Below are positions 21,171 to 30,607 of a stretch of DNA of 33,458 nucleotides, one piece after another. The stretch covers positions 1 through 33,458 of the forward strand of contig CAMSEM010000003.1 of assembly GCA_947057505.1 (NCBI GenBank), read 5' to 3'. A program made the translations under genes and the position numbers. Source of the DNA: an uncultured Clostridium sp. (GTDB lineage Bacteria; Bacillota; Clostridia; TANB77; CAG-508). The notes under the pieces are model-generated. The model had not been told where the DNA came from, did not search any database, and saw nothing but the letters and a program-made list of their open reading frames with translations. Position 1 is the first letter of the stretch, and each line of letters begins with the position of its first letter.

Positions 21171-23231
21171 TTACTTGCTGTTTTTTTTCTTTGCTGTAGT
21201 CTTTTTCTTTGCTTTTATTTCGTTTTGTTCCTTTTCTTTTTCTGGCTCCCATTTTTCTCCTGGTTTTGGTGGATTCCATGATATATATTCACAAGAGGTT
21301 CCATTGTTTTCACAAACGTAAAATTTTCTTCCTCTTTTTGTTTTTTTAATTTGTACTGTTCCACCACAAACAGGACAAGGCACTTCTATGGTTTCTATAA
21401 TTGGCTTTGCATTTTTACATTCTGGAAAGCCTGGACAAGCTAAAAACTTACCATACCTACCATATTTAATAACCATCATTTTACCACACTTTTCACATGG
21501 TACATCTGATACTTCTTCTACTAATTCTACATGTTCTAATTCTTTTTCTACTTTTTCTACTGTTTTTGAGAATGGTCCATAAAAATTACGAATAATTTGT
21601 TTCCATTCTTCTTTACCTTCTGCTATTTGGTCAAATTCTTCTTCTATTTTGGCTGTAAATTCTATATTGATAACATCTTTAAAGTTTTCTACTAATAATC
21701 CATTTACAATTTTGCCTAAGTCTGTTGGTACTAATTGCTTTTGTTCTTTTTGAATATATCTTCTTTCTAAAATAGTCGTAATAGTTGGAGAGTACGTACT
21801 TGGTCTACCGATTCCTTTTTCTTCTAATGCCTTTACTAAGCTTGCTTCTGTGTATCTTGCTGGTGGCTGTGTAAAGCTTTGTTTTGGCTCTAATTTTTCT
21901 TTTTTTACTTCTTGCCCTACTGTTAGTTCTGGAATAGCGTTACTATCTTCTTCTTTTTCACCTTCTATTGTTTCTACATAAAGAGTCATGAACCCTTTAA
22001 ATTTTAATGTTTGACCGCTTGCTCTAAAGTTATAGTTATTTACTTGTATATCGCAACTTATGGTGTCATAAATAGCTGTTGCCATTTGGCTTGCAATAAA
22101 GCGATGATAAATTAGCCTATATAATTTATATTGGTCGTTTGTTAAATAGTCTTTTATTTTTTCTGGGTTTAGGTCTACATAGGTTGGTCTAATTGCTTCA
22201 TGGGCATCTTGTGCATTTTGTTTTGTTTTGTAATAACGGTTTTCATAGTAGCTTGCACCATAGGTAGCTGTAATATAGTTTTTGGCAGCTGCCCTTGCTT
22301 CGTCTGAAATTCTAGTAGAGTCTGTTCTCATATAGGTAATTAAACCTACAGTTCCTCTTTCTCCTACATGTACACCTTCATATAACCCTTGTGCTACTGA
22401 CATGGTCTTCTTTAGAGTAAATCCTAATTTTCTAGATGCCTCTTGTTGCATGGTACTAGTAGTAAAAGGTGGAGCTGGTGCTTTTTTCTTTTCGCCTTTT
22501 TTTACATCTGCAACAATATAGGTTCCTTTTTGAATTTGGCTTAAAATTTCTTCTACTTCTTCTTTGGTATGAAGTTCTAACTTTTTACCAGCTTTTCCAT
22601 AAAAGGTTGCACCAAATTGCTTTTTAGAGTTTGGTTCTGTTAAGGTAGCATAAATATTCCAATACTCTTCTGGAATAAAGTGCTCTATTTCTTCTTCTCT
22701 ATCTACTATTAATTTTACTGCTACTGATTGTACTCTACCTGCAGATAGTCCTCTTTTTACTTTTTTCCATAGAACTGGGCTTATTTTGTACCCTACCATT
22801 CTGTCTAATACACGTCTTGCTTGCTGTGCATCTGTTAAGTTCATATCTATTTTTCTAGGTTTTTTGATAGATTCTTTTACTGTTTCTTTGGTAATTTCAT
22901 TAAAGGTAATTCTACAGCTACTATCTTCTGGAATTTCTAAAATATGGGCTAAATGCCATGCTATTGCTTCTCCTTCGCGGTCAGGGTCAGTTGCAAGATA
23001 CACTTGTTTTGCATTTTTAGCTTCTTTTTTTAAGGCTTTTATTAAATCTCCTTTTCCACGAATGTTAATATATTCTGGCTCAAAGTCTTGTTCTATGTTA
23101 ATTCCCATTTTAGATTTTGGTAGGTCTCTTATGTGTCCCATAGAGGCCATTACTTTTGTACTTCCACCTAAAAACTTTTTAATTGTGTTTGCTTTTGCAG
23201 GTGATTCTACAATAATTAATTTATCTGCCAT
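21171..23231 (-). CDS. topA: DNA topoisomerase I
   Basis: 'KLIIVESPAKANTIKKFLG', TOPRIM, C-terminal zinc fingers 'CEKCGKMMVIKYGRYGKFLACPGFPECKNAKPI'. The 3' end may extend to 21134 if an A8 run is A7. Confidence 0.97.
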   Translation of the reverse strand: MADKLIIVESPAKANTIKKFLGGSTKVMASMGHIRDLPKSKMGINIEQDFEPEYINIRGKGDLIKALKKEAKNAKQVYLATDPDREGEAIAWHLAHILEIPEDSSCRITFNEITKETVKESIKKPRKIDMNLTDAQQARRVLDRMVGYKISPVLWKKVKRGLSAGRVQSVAVKLIVDREEEIEHFIPEEYWNIYATLTEPNSKKQFGATFYGKAGKKLELHTKEEVEEILSQIQKGTYIVADVKKGEKKKAPAPPFTTSTMQQEASRKLGFTLKKTMSVAQGLYEGVHVGERGTVGLITYMRTDSTRISDEARAAAKNYITATYGASYYENRYYKTKQNAQDAHEAIRPTYVDLNPEKIKDYLTNDQYKLYRLIYHRFIASQMATAIYDTISCDIQVNNYNFRASGQTLKFKGFMTLYVETIEGEKEEDSNAIPELTVGQEVKKEKLEPKQSFTQPPARYTEASLVKALEEKGIGRPSTYSPTITTILERRYIQKEQKQLVPTDLGKIVNGLLVENFKDVINIEFTAKIEEEFDQIAEGKEEWKQIIRNFYGPFSKTVEKVEKELEHVELVEEVSDVPCEKCGKMMVIKYGRYGKFLACPGFPECKNAKPIIETIEVPCPVCGGTVQIKKTKRGRKFYVCENNGTSCEYISWNPPKPGEKWEPEKEKEQNEIKAKKKTTAKKKNSK

Positions 23232-23448
23232 GTTTTTTATTGATGTTAAACATTTTACTAAATGCTAAAACATTCTCCTTTTATGCTAGATTTAGGTTTT
23301 TTGTTTTAGGGTTTACCTATAAACCTACTAATGTTTATTTTTTCTAATTTGTATTTATTTTCATAAATGCTACTCTTGTATAATAGCTTACTTTTTTAAA
23401 TTTTGCAAGTTGCTATTTGGCTCCCATTCAAAAGGCAACAAGGAAAGA

Positions 23449-25914
23449 TTAAAGTGCCTCAAAGCCGAGCACCGCGCGGAAACTGTGGCTGCTGCCAGAA
23501 TTGCCACTGTTGTAGTACGAATAGAATACACCAGCATTACTTCCATTATTGAAACGACCACCGCGTACGAAGAACGGACTGCTCGAATAAACGAAGGTAG
23601 AGTAGTCGCTGAACCAGCCAGTAGTTCCACTTACGTAAACCTCTTTCGTAGCATCTCCTGTTTTACATACGGTATAAATATCTGTTCCATAATTATTACT
23701 TGTTCCATGATAGGCTGTTGCATATTTGGTACTTGCTCCTCCTGTTGTTGCAAATGAGCTTCCATTGCTGATATAACTACTTGTATTGGTATTCCATGCT
23801 GCTGTATATTCATAAGCTCCTCCACTCATGTCATAGATACCATATGTGTTTCCAGTGGTACTTTGTTTTTGATTATTTGCATTTGTATATGCTGTTTCCC
23901 CTTGTGCTCCTCCTGTATAGAAACTACTATTTCGATTGATTGCTATTTCATGCCCATTTCTTCCATATTGACTATGGGTTAAATATGCTACTGCTCCCCA
24001 TTCGCTATTTTTTGCCATATGGCTATTCATAAAACTTGTTTTATTATCAAAACTATCTACTGTTCCTGTTTGTCCATAGGTAGCTTCTCTTCCTATGGTA
24101 TAAAATTCTCCTATTGTTCTACTTCTTAAGCTTTGCACTCCTGGTGTACTTGCTAAGTTTGTACTTTCTGTTCCACTCATTTCAAATTTGGCAAACCAAA
24201 AGCCTGTAAGAGTATCTCCCCAGCCACCATTATTAATGTTCTTTGTTTTTTGTGCCTGGGTAGAGCCCTGTTTTGCTCCAAAGGCTGGATGGACTATATA
24301 TTTATAACCATCTGCTGCTTCTACTGTTTCTATTCCATCTTCTAAGCTATACCTTAGTATCCCATCTTCACTCCACATACCATAGCCATCATAATAGCCT
24401 AGTTCTTTTGCCTGGTCTGTTTGGCTTGTATAATAGGTTATTCTATAGGCATACCTAGGTATCCATACAAAATAGCTTCCATTTTGTGTTTTGGCATTTG
24501 CCCAATGGCTTGCATTATTATCTGCATTTCCCGTTATTGCTTTATATTCATACCACTCATTTCCACTATTGGCTTCATTTGCTGTTTTTTCAGTTGTTCC
24601 ATCCCATTTAATTGGTGTCATTTTATTACCAGTTGTTCCTAATATTGGTGATTTGGGCTGTGGTATAATATTGTTGTTTTCATCTAGCCAAATAACATCT
24701 ATTCTTCCATAACCATTTTCTACTGGTGTATTAGTTGGGTTAGTTCCTAAGATTGGTGCTTTTCGTTTTACTTCTACTTTATGTGAAATGGTTTCTCTTT
24801 TGTTTCCTGCTATATCTACTGATAGTACATGTAAATAATAATCACCTGGTTGGCTTGGAACAGTTATAATAATTGGGTGTGTGCTGTTACTGAATGCATC
24901 AGCTGTGTTCCACACTGTATTATTTACATTTAGATTGGTACTTGTGGTATTGAATAGCCATTTACATTTTGTGATATCTATTTTAGTTTGATTGTCTGTA
25001 TGGGTTACTGTTGCTAATTCCTTTTCTCCTATTGTTGTACTTAATGTTAATCTTGTAATAGTTGCAAGCTCTGGTACTATACTATCTAAAATACTTACAC
25101 TTGCTTCATCTGCTGCATTTCCTTCATCATCTATTAGTCTTGTAAATATGGTGTCTCCATGTCTTAGTCCTTCTACTGTTGTTCCTTCCATCCACATTCC
25201 GCTAATACTATTTTTTTGCCATTGCATTTTTAGTCCGGTAGTAGTACTTAGAGTTACTGTTGCATTTTCATTTGCAGTCCATATTGGTGCACTTACTGTG
25301 ATGGTTCCTGTAATTAGGTTGGGACTTTGTGTATTTGCTCTTGCTTTTGCCTGACTTGGTGTTAGTACTTCTTTTAAGGTCATATTATCGTCACCATCTG
25401 TTTCAACAGTTGCCACATAGCCATCTTTGGTGGTTATGGTATAGGTTTCTTTTTGGCTTGTTAAGGTTTGCTGTATATTTTGTGCCACTTGATTTGTAAC
25501 TTGGCTTGCTAACTTAATAGGTGTTGTAGTTGCAAGTTTGGCTACTAAACTAGTTTGTTTTTTTTTATTGTTTGCTTCTACTATTTTATTTTCTTCTTTT
25601 ATTACTTCTTTGGTAATATCTGCTGGGCTATTAATAAGTCCTGCTTGTACTAATTTTTGCCAAAAGTCTTCTATATTTAATTTTGGATTTAGTAGTTTTT
25701 CTGCCTTATAATTTACTATTTCAATACTTAATTTTTCTTCTATTTGTGCTTTTTTATGGCTTTCTACTGATGCTTGTGCTATTTGCAAAATATTGCCATC
25801 TGTAAAAAGAAGGTTAGCGCTAACTCCTGCTAGTATTAATAACACTGCAATTGTTACTACTAATGCAATTAAGGTTATTCCATAGTTTGATTTTAATTCT
25901 ATTTTTCTTACCAT
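23449..25914 (-). CDS. prepilin-like N-terminus fused to a SUMF1/C-lectin-fold C-terminal domain (candidate variable surface protein)
   Basis: N-terminus 'MVRKIELKSNYGITLIALVVTIAVLLILAGVSANLLF' (prepilin-like); C-terminus 'FFVRGGRFNNGSNAGVFYSYYNSGNSGSSHSFRAVLGFEAL' (FGE/C-lectin fold signature). Start chosen by SD (AGAGGAG) spacing. Confidence 0.8.
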   Translation of the reverse strand: MVRKIELKSNYGITLIALVVTIAVLLILAGVSANLLFTDGNILQIAQASVESHKKAQIEEKLSIEIVNYKAEKLLNPKLNIEDFWQKLVQAGLINSPADITKEVIKEENKIVEANNKKKQTSLVAKLATTTPIKLASQVTNQVAQNIQQTLTSQKETYTITTKDGYVATVETDGDDNMTLKEVLTPSQAKARANTQSPNLITGTITVSAPIWTANENATVTLSTTTGLKMQWQKNSISGMWMEGTTVEGLRHGDTIFTRLIDDEGNAADEASVSILDSIVPELATITRLTLSTTIGEKELATVTHTDNQTKIDITKCKWLFNTTSTNLNVNNTVWNTADAFSNSTHPIIITVPSQPGDYYLHVLSVDIAGNKRETISHKVEVKRKAPILGTNPTNTPVENGYGRIDVIWLDENNNIIPQPKSPILGTTGNKMTPIKWDGTTEKTANEANSGNEWYEYKAITGNADNNASHWANAKTQNGSYFVWIPRYAYRITYYTSQTDQAKELGYYDGYGMWSEDGILRYSLEDGIETVEAADGYKYIVHPAFGAKQGSTQAQKTKNINNGGWGDTLTGFWFAKFEMSGTESTNLASTPGVQSLRSRTIGEFYTIGREATYGQTGTVDSFDNKTSFMNSHMAKNSEWGAVAYLTHSQYGRNGHEIAINRNSSFYTGGAQGETAYTNANNQKQSTTGNTYGIYDMSGGAYEYTAAWNTNTSSYISNGSSFATTGGASTKYATAYHGTSNNYGTDIYTVCKTGDATKEVYVSGTTGWFSDYSTFVYSSSPFFVRGGRFNNGSNAGVFYSYYNSGNSGSSHSFRAVLGFEAL

Positions 25915-26061
25915 ATTTTCCATTCTCCTCTTGTGTTCATTACAGCTATCCTCTTTTTGTTTTATACTTTTTTTCATATTATATAGTAATTTATGATATC
26001 TTTCAATACATTTTTGCATATTTGGGTTTACAAAATTTCTATTTAAAAGTTAAATAAAATA

Positions 26062-26096
26062 AGCCCTAGACATTTTTTTGTCTATAGGCTCATTTT
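26062..26096 (-). terminator. terminator downstream of the DUF6514-like gene
   Basis: Minus strand GAGCCTATAGACA-AAAAAAA-TGTCTAGGGCTTATTTT. Confidence 0.65.
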
Positions 26097-26130
26097 TAAT
26101 TTTTGTTAATATTGTTAGCAAAACTAATAT

Positions 26131-26436
26131 TTATTGTAACACTAAATCTTCTAAAACGTATTTTAAGTCAATTGGTGTTACTTTATTTCTAAGTAATATA
26201 TTTAGTAAATTTTCTACTTCTTCCTTTTGTGCGCAAATATGATTAATTTCTTGCTTTTCTTCGTTTAATTCATGATTACCTACTTCTGTTTTAATAACTC
26301 CTACACCATATTGTTTTTCGTTTTTATTAAGCTTTTTATCTTTGGTTTTATAATATTGTAGCTTAATAGTTCTAGCGTCTTCTTCTAGTTCTGTTTGAAT
26401 TGTTGCTTCGCCGTAAATTTTTGTAAAGTTATACAT
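26131..26436 (-). CDS. DUF6514-like small protein
   Basis: 101 aa; 'YGVGVIKTE…NKVTPIDLKYVLEDLVL' resembles DUF6514 proteins from Clostridia (recalled family pattern, not searched). Confidence 0.5.
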   Translation of the reverse strand: MYNFTKIYGEATIQTELEEDARTIKLQYYKTKDKKLNKNEKQYGVGVIKTEVGNHELNEEKQEINHICAQKEEVENLLNILLRNKVTPIDLKYVLEDLVLQ

Positions 26437-26627
26437 ACAGTTTATATTCCCCTTTCTTCATTTGTACGTGAAGAATTTTATCAAAGATTTTTCAAGAATA
26501 CAAGTATTTTCGTACGACACAATTCGACATTTTTGTATTAATTTTTCTTTTATCTTATGCAAAAATTAAGAATAAATATCAAAAGTATGATTATATTAAA
26601 ATATAATAGAAAAATCTTTTTACTTAG

Positions 26628-26777
26628 ATTCAAGAAAAAAATAATTTTATCCAACTGGCTGATGTATGTGCTTTATATCTTAATAAATATATTTGTATTA
26701 GAGATAATTATTGTCATTATAATCCTATAAAAGAAAAACATCGTATTTTAATTATTAAGTTTATGTGGAACTTATGA
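26628..26777 (+). pseudogene. possible 3' remnant of a DUF3800-type gene
   Basis: Short open frame after TAG: IQEKNNFIQLADVCALYLNKYICIRDNYCHYNPIKEKHRILIIKFMWNL*; 'IQLADVCALYLNKY' resembles the DUF3800 C-terminal motif. Confidence 0.3.
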
Positions 26778-26830
26778 AAATAAAAAAATGACACTTGAAA
26801 ACCAAATGTCTATTAATGATTTATTTAAAT

Positions 26831-26889
26831 AAAAAATGTGCAAGAGGCGATTTTGAGGAGTTCCACCACGGGAGCTCACTGCCTCCTGC
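26831..26889 (-). ncRNA. GC-rich two-tier hairpin followed by a U run (terminator or small RNA 3' end)
   Basis: Minus strand GCAGGAGGC…GCCTCTTGC (9 pairs, one G-U) enclosing GAGCTCC-CGTGGT-GGAACTC, followed by CATTTTTT. Confidence 0.5.
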
Positions 26890-27063
26890 TTAAGTTAAAT
26901 ATATTATAACAAATATCATTTAACTTGTCGAATATTTGACATTATTAGTATATACAAAAAAACAAAAATATTAATAAAATTTGCTGTTGAACTTGACAAA
27001 TTTATATAATATACTTAGTTTAAATTTCATTTAGCAATTACTCCGTGCTACTAGTATCTATAT

Positions 27064-28186
27064 CTATACATGAACTATACTTCTTATTTCTTGATAAATT
27101 TTTTCTTCTACATTAGAAATTGCAATTTGGTTTGCTTTTTTCCCCATTTGTAGTAATTTGTTTTTATCTTGAACTAAGCTACTAATCTCTTCGTTTAGGG
27201 TTTTAGCAGTTAAGTTTTTATCTAATATAATTTGGGCTGCTCCTACTTTTTGTAATACTTTTGCATTATATTCTTGATGGTTTTCAGTAGCAAATGGAAA
27301 TGGTATAAATATAGCTGGTTTTCCAACATTTGCAATTTCTGTAATGGTCATTGCTCCGCTTCTACATACTACTAAGTCTACCATATTCATAACTTCTTCC
27401 ATATTATAGATATATGGCAATATTTTAACATTTACAATAGAGTCTATTTCTAGCTGATGTTTTTCTTTTAATGTTTTTTTCATTTCTTTGTACTGTACAG
27501 GTCCTGCTGCCCACATAATTTGATAGTCTTCATTTTGCTTTTTGCTAATAATTTCTAATAAGCTATTATTAATACTTTGTGCACCTTGGCTTCCACCAAA
27601 AAATAGCACAATTGGCTTATTTTCTTGTAGACCATTTTGTTTTAACAACTCTTGTTTTCTAGTATTAGAAATTTCTACTTTTTTTACTTTAGTTGGCGTT
27701 CCTGTAACAGCAATTTGTTTTGCTTTTGGAAGCCTTGCTTTTGCATCTTCAAAACCTAATAGTACTTTATTTGCTTTGCTTGATATCATTTTAACTGCTA
27801 CTCCTGGGAAAGCATTACTTTCATGTAACACTACTGGTACTTTTTTCTTTTTAGCTGCTAAACATACTGGTACACAAATATATCCACCTGTTCCGTAATA
27901 CGACATCTGGTTTAAATTGTGCTATGATTTTTTTTGCTTCTTTTATAGAATGAAATGTTTGGTAAATTTTCTTTACGTTTTCTAAAGATAAGGTTCTATC
28001 AAATCCATAAGCATTAATTGTTTTTAGGCTATATCCTGCTCTTGGTACCAAGTCATTTTCTAGCCCTCTATTTGTTCCAATAAATATAATTTCTGAGTTT
28101 GGCTCTTGTTTTTTTATTTCATTTGCAATGGCAATTCCTGGGTTAATATGCCCACCAGTTCCTGCTGCTGCAATTATTACTTTCAT
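27064..28186 (-). CDS. murG: undecaprenyl-PP-MurNAc-pentapeptide GlcNAc transferase, split into two frames at an in-frame CGG codon
   Basis: ORF 27851-28186 ('MKVIIAAAGTGGHINPGIAIA…AQFKPDVV') and ORF 27064-27906 ('…[27 protein letters not shown]…') join by +1 shift at CGG (27893-27895) to give [16 protein letters not shown]. Confidence 0.95.
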
Positions 28187-28248
28187 ATTTTACTTTCCTT
28201 TCCTAATTCTTATCTATAATTTTAGATTGTATTATAAAAATTAATTTC

Positions 28249-29434
28249 TTAAATCTTCTTTCCTGCACGTGAAATATTTAATAATATGCCGCATACAGCT
28301 TAGTAAAATAAATAACGCTGTTCCACCATAACTAAAGAATGGTAATGGTATACCAGTATTTGGAATAGATGAAGTAACAACGGCAATATTTAAAATTACT
28401 TGAATGGCAACTAAGCTAGTAATTCCAATTGCAACTAGGCTACCAAATGTATCTGGTGCTTTTATCGCAATTAAAATTCCTCTCCATATTAAAACTGCAA
28501 AAATACAAATGATAATAACACAGCCAATAAAGCCAAGTTCTTCTGCTACAATAGAAAAAATAAAGTCGTTTTGCGGTTCTGATATGTATAAGTATTTTTG
28601 CTTGCTTTCTCCTAGTCCTGCTCCAAATAGTCCTCCTGAGCCAATGGCATAAAGACTTTGAATAACTTGCCAACCTGTAGTTTGTGCATAGTCCCATGGA
28701 TTTAAAAATGATAAAATTCTTCCTAGACGGAAGCTATCTCCTTCGCCTCCACCAGAAGTAAGTTTATATACTAAGTAGGCTCCTATCCCCATTCCGCCAA
28801 CAGCTCCTGCTGCAATAAAGTGTAACATTCTGGCACCTGCAATAATTAGCATAACACATGTAATCATGGCAATAATTAAAGATGCACTTAAGTGATTTTG
28901 TACCAAATATAAAATAGCAATTGGCGGTAATAAAAAGCAAAGTGGTTTTACAAAACCTTTCCAAAAGTCTTTTAACTCATCTTTATGGTCAGCTAAGTAT
29001 CCTGCATAAAAAATGATTAAACCAATTTTAGTAAATTCTGATGGCTGAAATTGCCCAAGTCCTGGAAATGCTACCCATCTTAATGCACCATTTACTTCTA
29101 CTCCTAGTCCTGGTATTAATACTAATAATAAAATTCCACAAGAGGCAAAATAGGCTGCCAAATATAGTTTTTTGTATATACGATAGTCTATTTTAGAAAA
29201 AGTAAACATAGAAATTAAGCCTAAAATTCCAAACATAAGCTGTTTTCCTGCATAGGTATAACTTTTACCATCTTCTGCAAGTGCTGTAGGTGCAGAGGCA
29301 GACAGTACCATCACAATACCTAATGCTAATAGTATAAAAACAACTACGCAAAGTAGAAAGTCAAATGGCTGGTTAACAAATTTTAAATTTTTTTTGTTCT
29401 TTTGGGTTGCTGCTTTTGACATGGGTAATTTCAT
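28249..29434 (-). CDS. ftsW: FtsW/SpoVE-family SEDS protein; conserved C-terminus is in the +1 frame after CGG
   Basis: SEDS protein; zero frame ends …LLSCM-CGG-HIIKYFTCRKEDLRN* (stop at 28241). +1 at CGG (28289-28291) gives …LLSCM|GILLNISRAGKKI* (stop 28249-28251), matching the GILLNISR family motif. Confidence 0.9.
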
Positions 29435-29485
29435 TCCTTTCTTATAGAAAAAGTAGATTAACTATAGTATTCATATTTTACTATT

Positions 29486-30475
29486 TTAAATTGACATTAA
29501 TCCTACTACACAACAAATTAATGTAATAAAACTAAATACTGATACAATTTTATTCTCATTCCAACCAGATAATTCGAAATGATGATGAATTGGTGTCATT
29601 TTGAAAACTCTTTTTCCTGTTTTCTTAAAATGTTTTACTTGTATCATAACAGATAATGTTTCTAGTACTGGTATTAATGCAATAATGATTAGTATTAGTG
29701 GCATTTTTAAGTATAATGCCATACTCGCAATTGCTCCACCTAATAAAAGTGAACCTGTATCTCCCATCATTACTTTTGCAGGATGCAAATTAAATAATAA
29801 AAATACTAAGCAAGCCCCTATTAAGATGCTACCAAATATGGTAATTTCTTGTATTTCTAAGATAATTCCAATAACAGTTAAGCAAGTAAGAATAATGGTA
29901 GTTACACTTGTTGAAAGCCCATCTATTCCATCTGTTAAGTTAACAGCATTGGTAGTTGCAAGCATAACAATTACTGCAAATGGTATATATATCCAAATTG
30001 GTAATGATATAGCTGTTTTAAAAAATGGAATATACGTGTCGCTTCCTATTTGTAGTAAACCTGTTAAACATAAACTAAATGCAACAGATACAATTAATAG
30101 TCCTAACATTTTGTAGGCTGGTTTTAATCCTTCTGTGTTTTTTCCAATTAGTTTTTTTAGGTCATCTATTAAACCTATTACACCAAATCCAATCGTAGTT
30201 GCAATTAATGGAATTAGGTGAATAGCTACTTGCTTTTGTTCTTCATTTCCTGTTTTTGTATAGTTTAGGCAGATAAGTACTCCCATTACTAAAACAGTTA
30301 TAATCATAATAATTCCACCCATCGTTGGTGTTCCTTGTTTTTTTAGGTGTGACTCTGGGCCCTCTGCCCTTTCCATTTGTCCTACTTTTAATTTTTTTAA
30401 GATTGGAATTGTAATAATGGCTATTACAAAACTAATTGCCATAGATAGTAATATAATTTTTGTTTGAAATTCCAT
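29486..30475 (-). CDS. mraY: phospho-N-acetylmuramoyl-pentapeptide transferase
   Basis: 'SHLKKQGTPTMGGIIMI', 'NAVNLTDGIDGLSTSVT', 'VFKMTPIHHHFELSGW'. Confidence 0.98.
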   Translation of the reverse strand: MEFQTKIILLSMAISFVIAIITIPILKKLKVGQMERAEGPESHLKKQGTPTMGGIIMIITVLVMGVLICLNYTKTGNEEQKQVAIHLIPLIATTIGFGVIGLIDDLKKLIGKNTEGLKPAYKMLGLLIVSVAFSLCLTGLLQIGSDTYIPFFKTAISLPIWIYIPFAVIVMLATTNAVNLTDGIDGLSTSVTTIILTCLTVIGIILEIQEITIFGSILIGACLVFLLFNLHPAKVMMGDTGSLLLGGAIASMALYLKMPLILIIIALIPVLETLSVMIQVKHFKKTGKRVFKMTPIHHHFELSGWNENKIVSVFSFITLICCVVGLMSI

Positions 30476-30527
30476 AATTTCCTCCTTGGTTATGAGATTT
30501 TAAAAATGTATATTTTTTTAGAAAAGG

Positions 30528-30587
30528 ACAGCTTTTATATCATTTTCTACGCAGTTGGGGCGAGCAAGAAAATGATATAATAGCTGT
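30528..30587. repeat. large palindrome in the murE-mraY spacer
   Basis: ACAGCTTTTATATCATTTTCT (30528-30548) vs AGAAAATGATATAATAGCTGT (30567-30587): 20/21 paired, GC-rich 18-nt loop ACGCAGTTGGGGCGAGCA. Confidence 0.75.
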
Positions 30588-30607
30588 TTTTTCTATTTAA
30601 TTTTTAC

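Noticed and set aside
21073-21279. 68-aa minus ORF overlapping the topA 3' end as an independent gene
   Set aside because: Alternate-frame translation of the Lys-rich topA tail; not evidence of a separate gene.
23388-23825. ORFs 23388-23630 (-), 23410-23757 (+) and 23631-23825 (-) as separate genes
   Set aside because: They overlap the C-lectin-domain gene in other frames; translations lack family features.
7585-25354. Numerous plus-strand ORFs antisense to rpsB, tsf, fusA, topA, trmFO, ftsW, mraY and the pilin-like gene
   Set aside because: They are shadow ORFs of well-supported minus-strand genes, with low-complexity Ser/Leu/Phe-rich translations and no supporting RBS.
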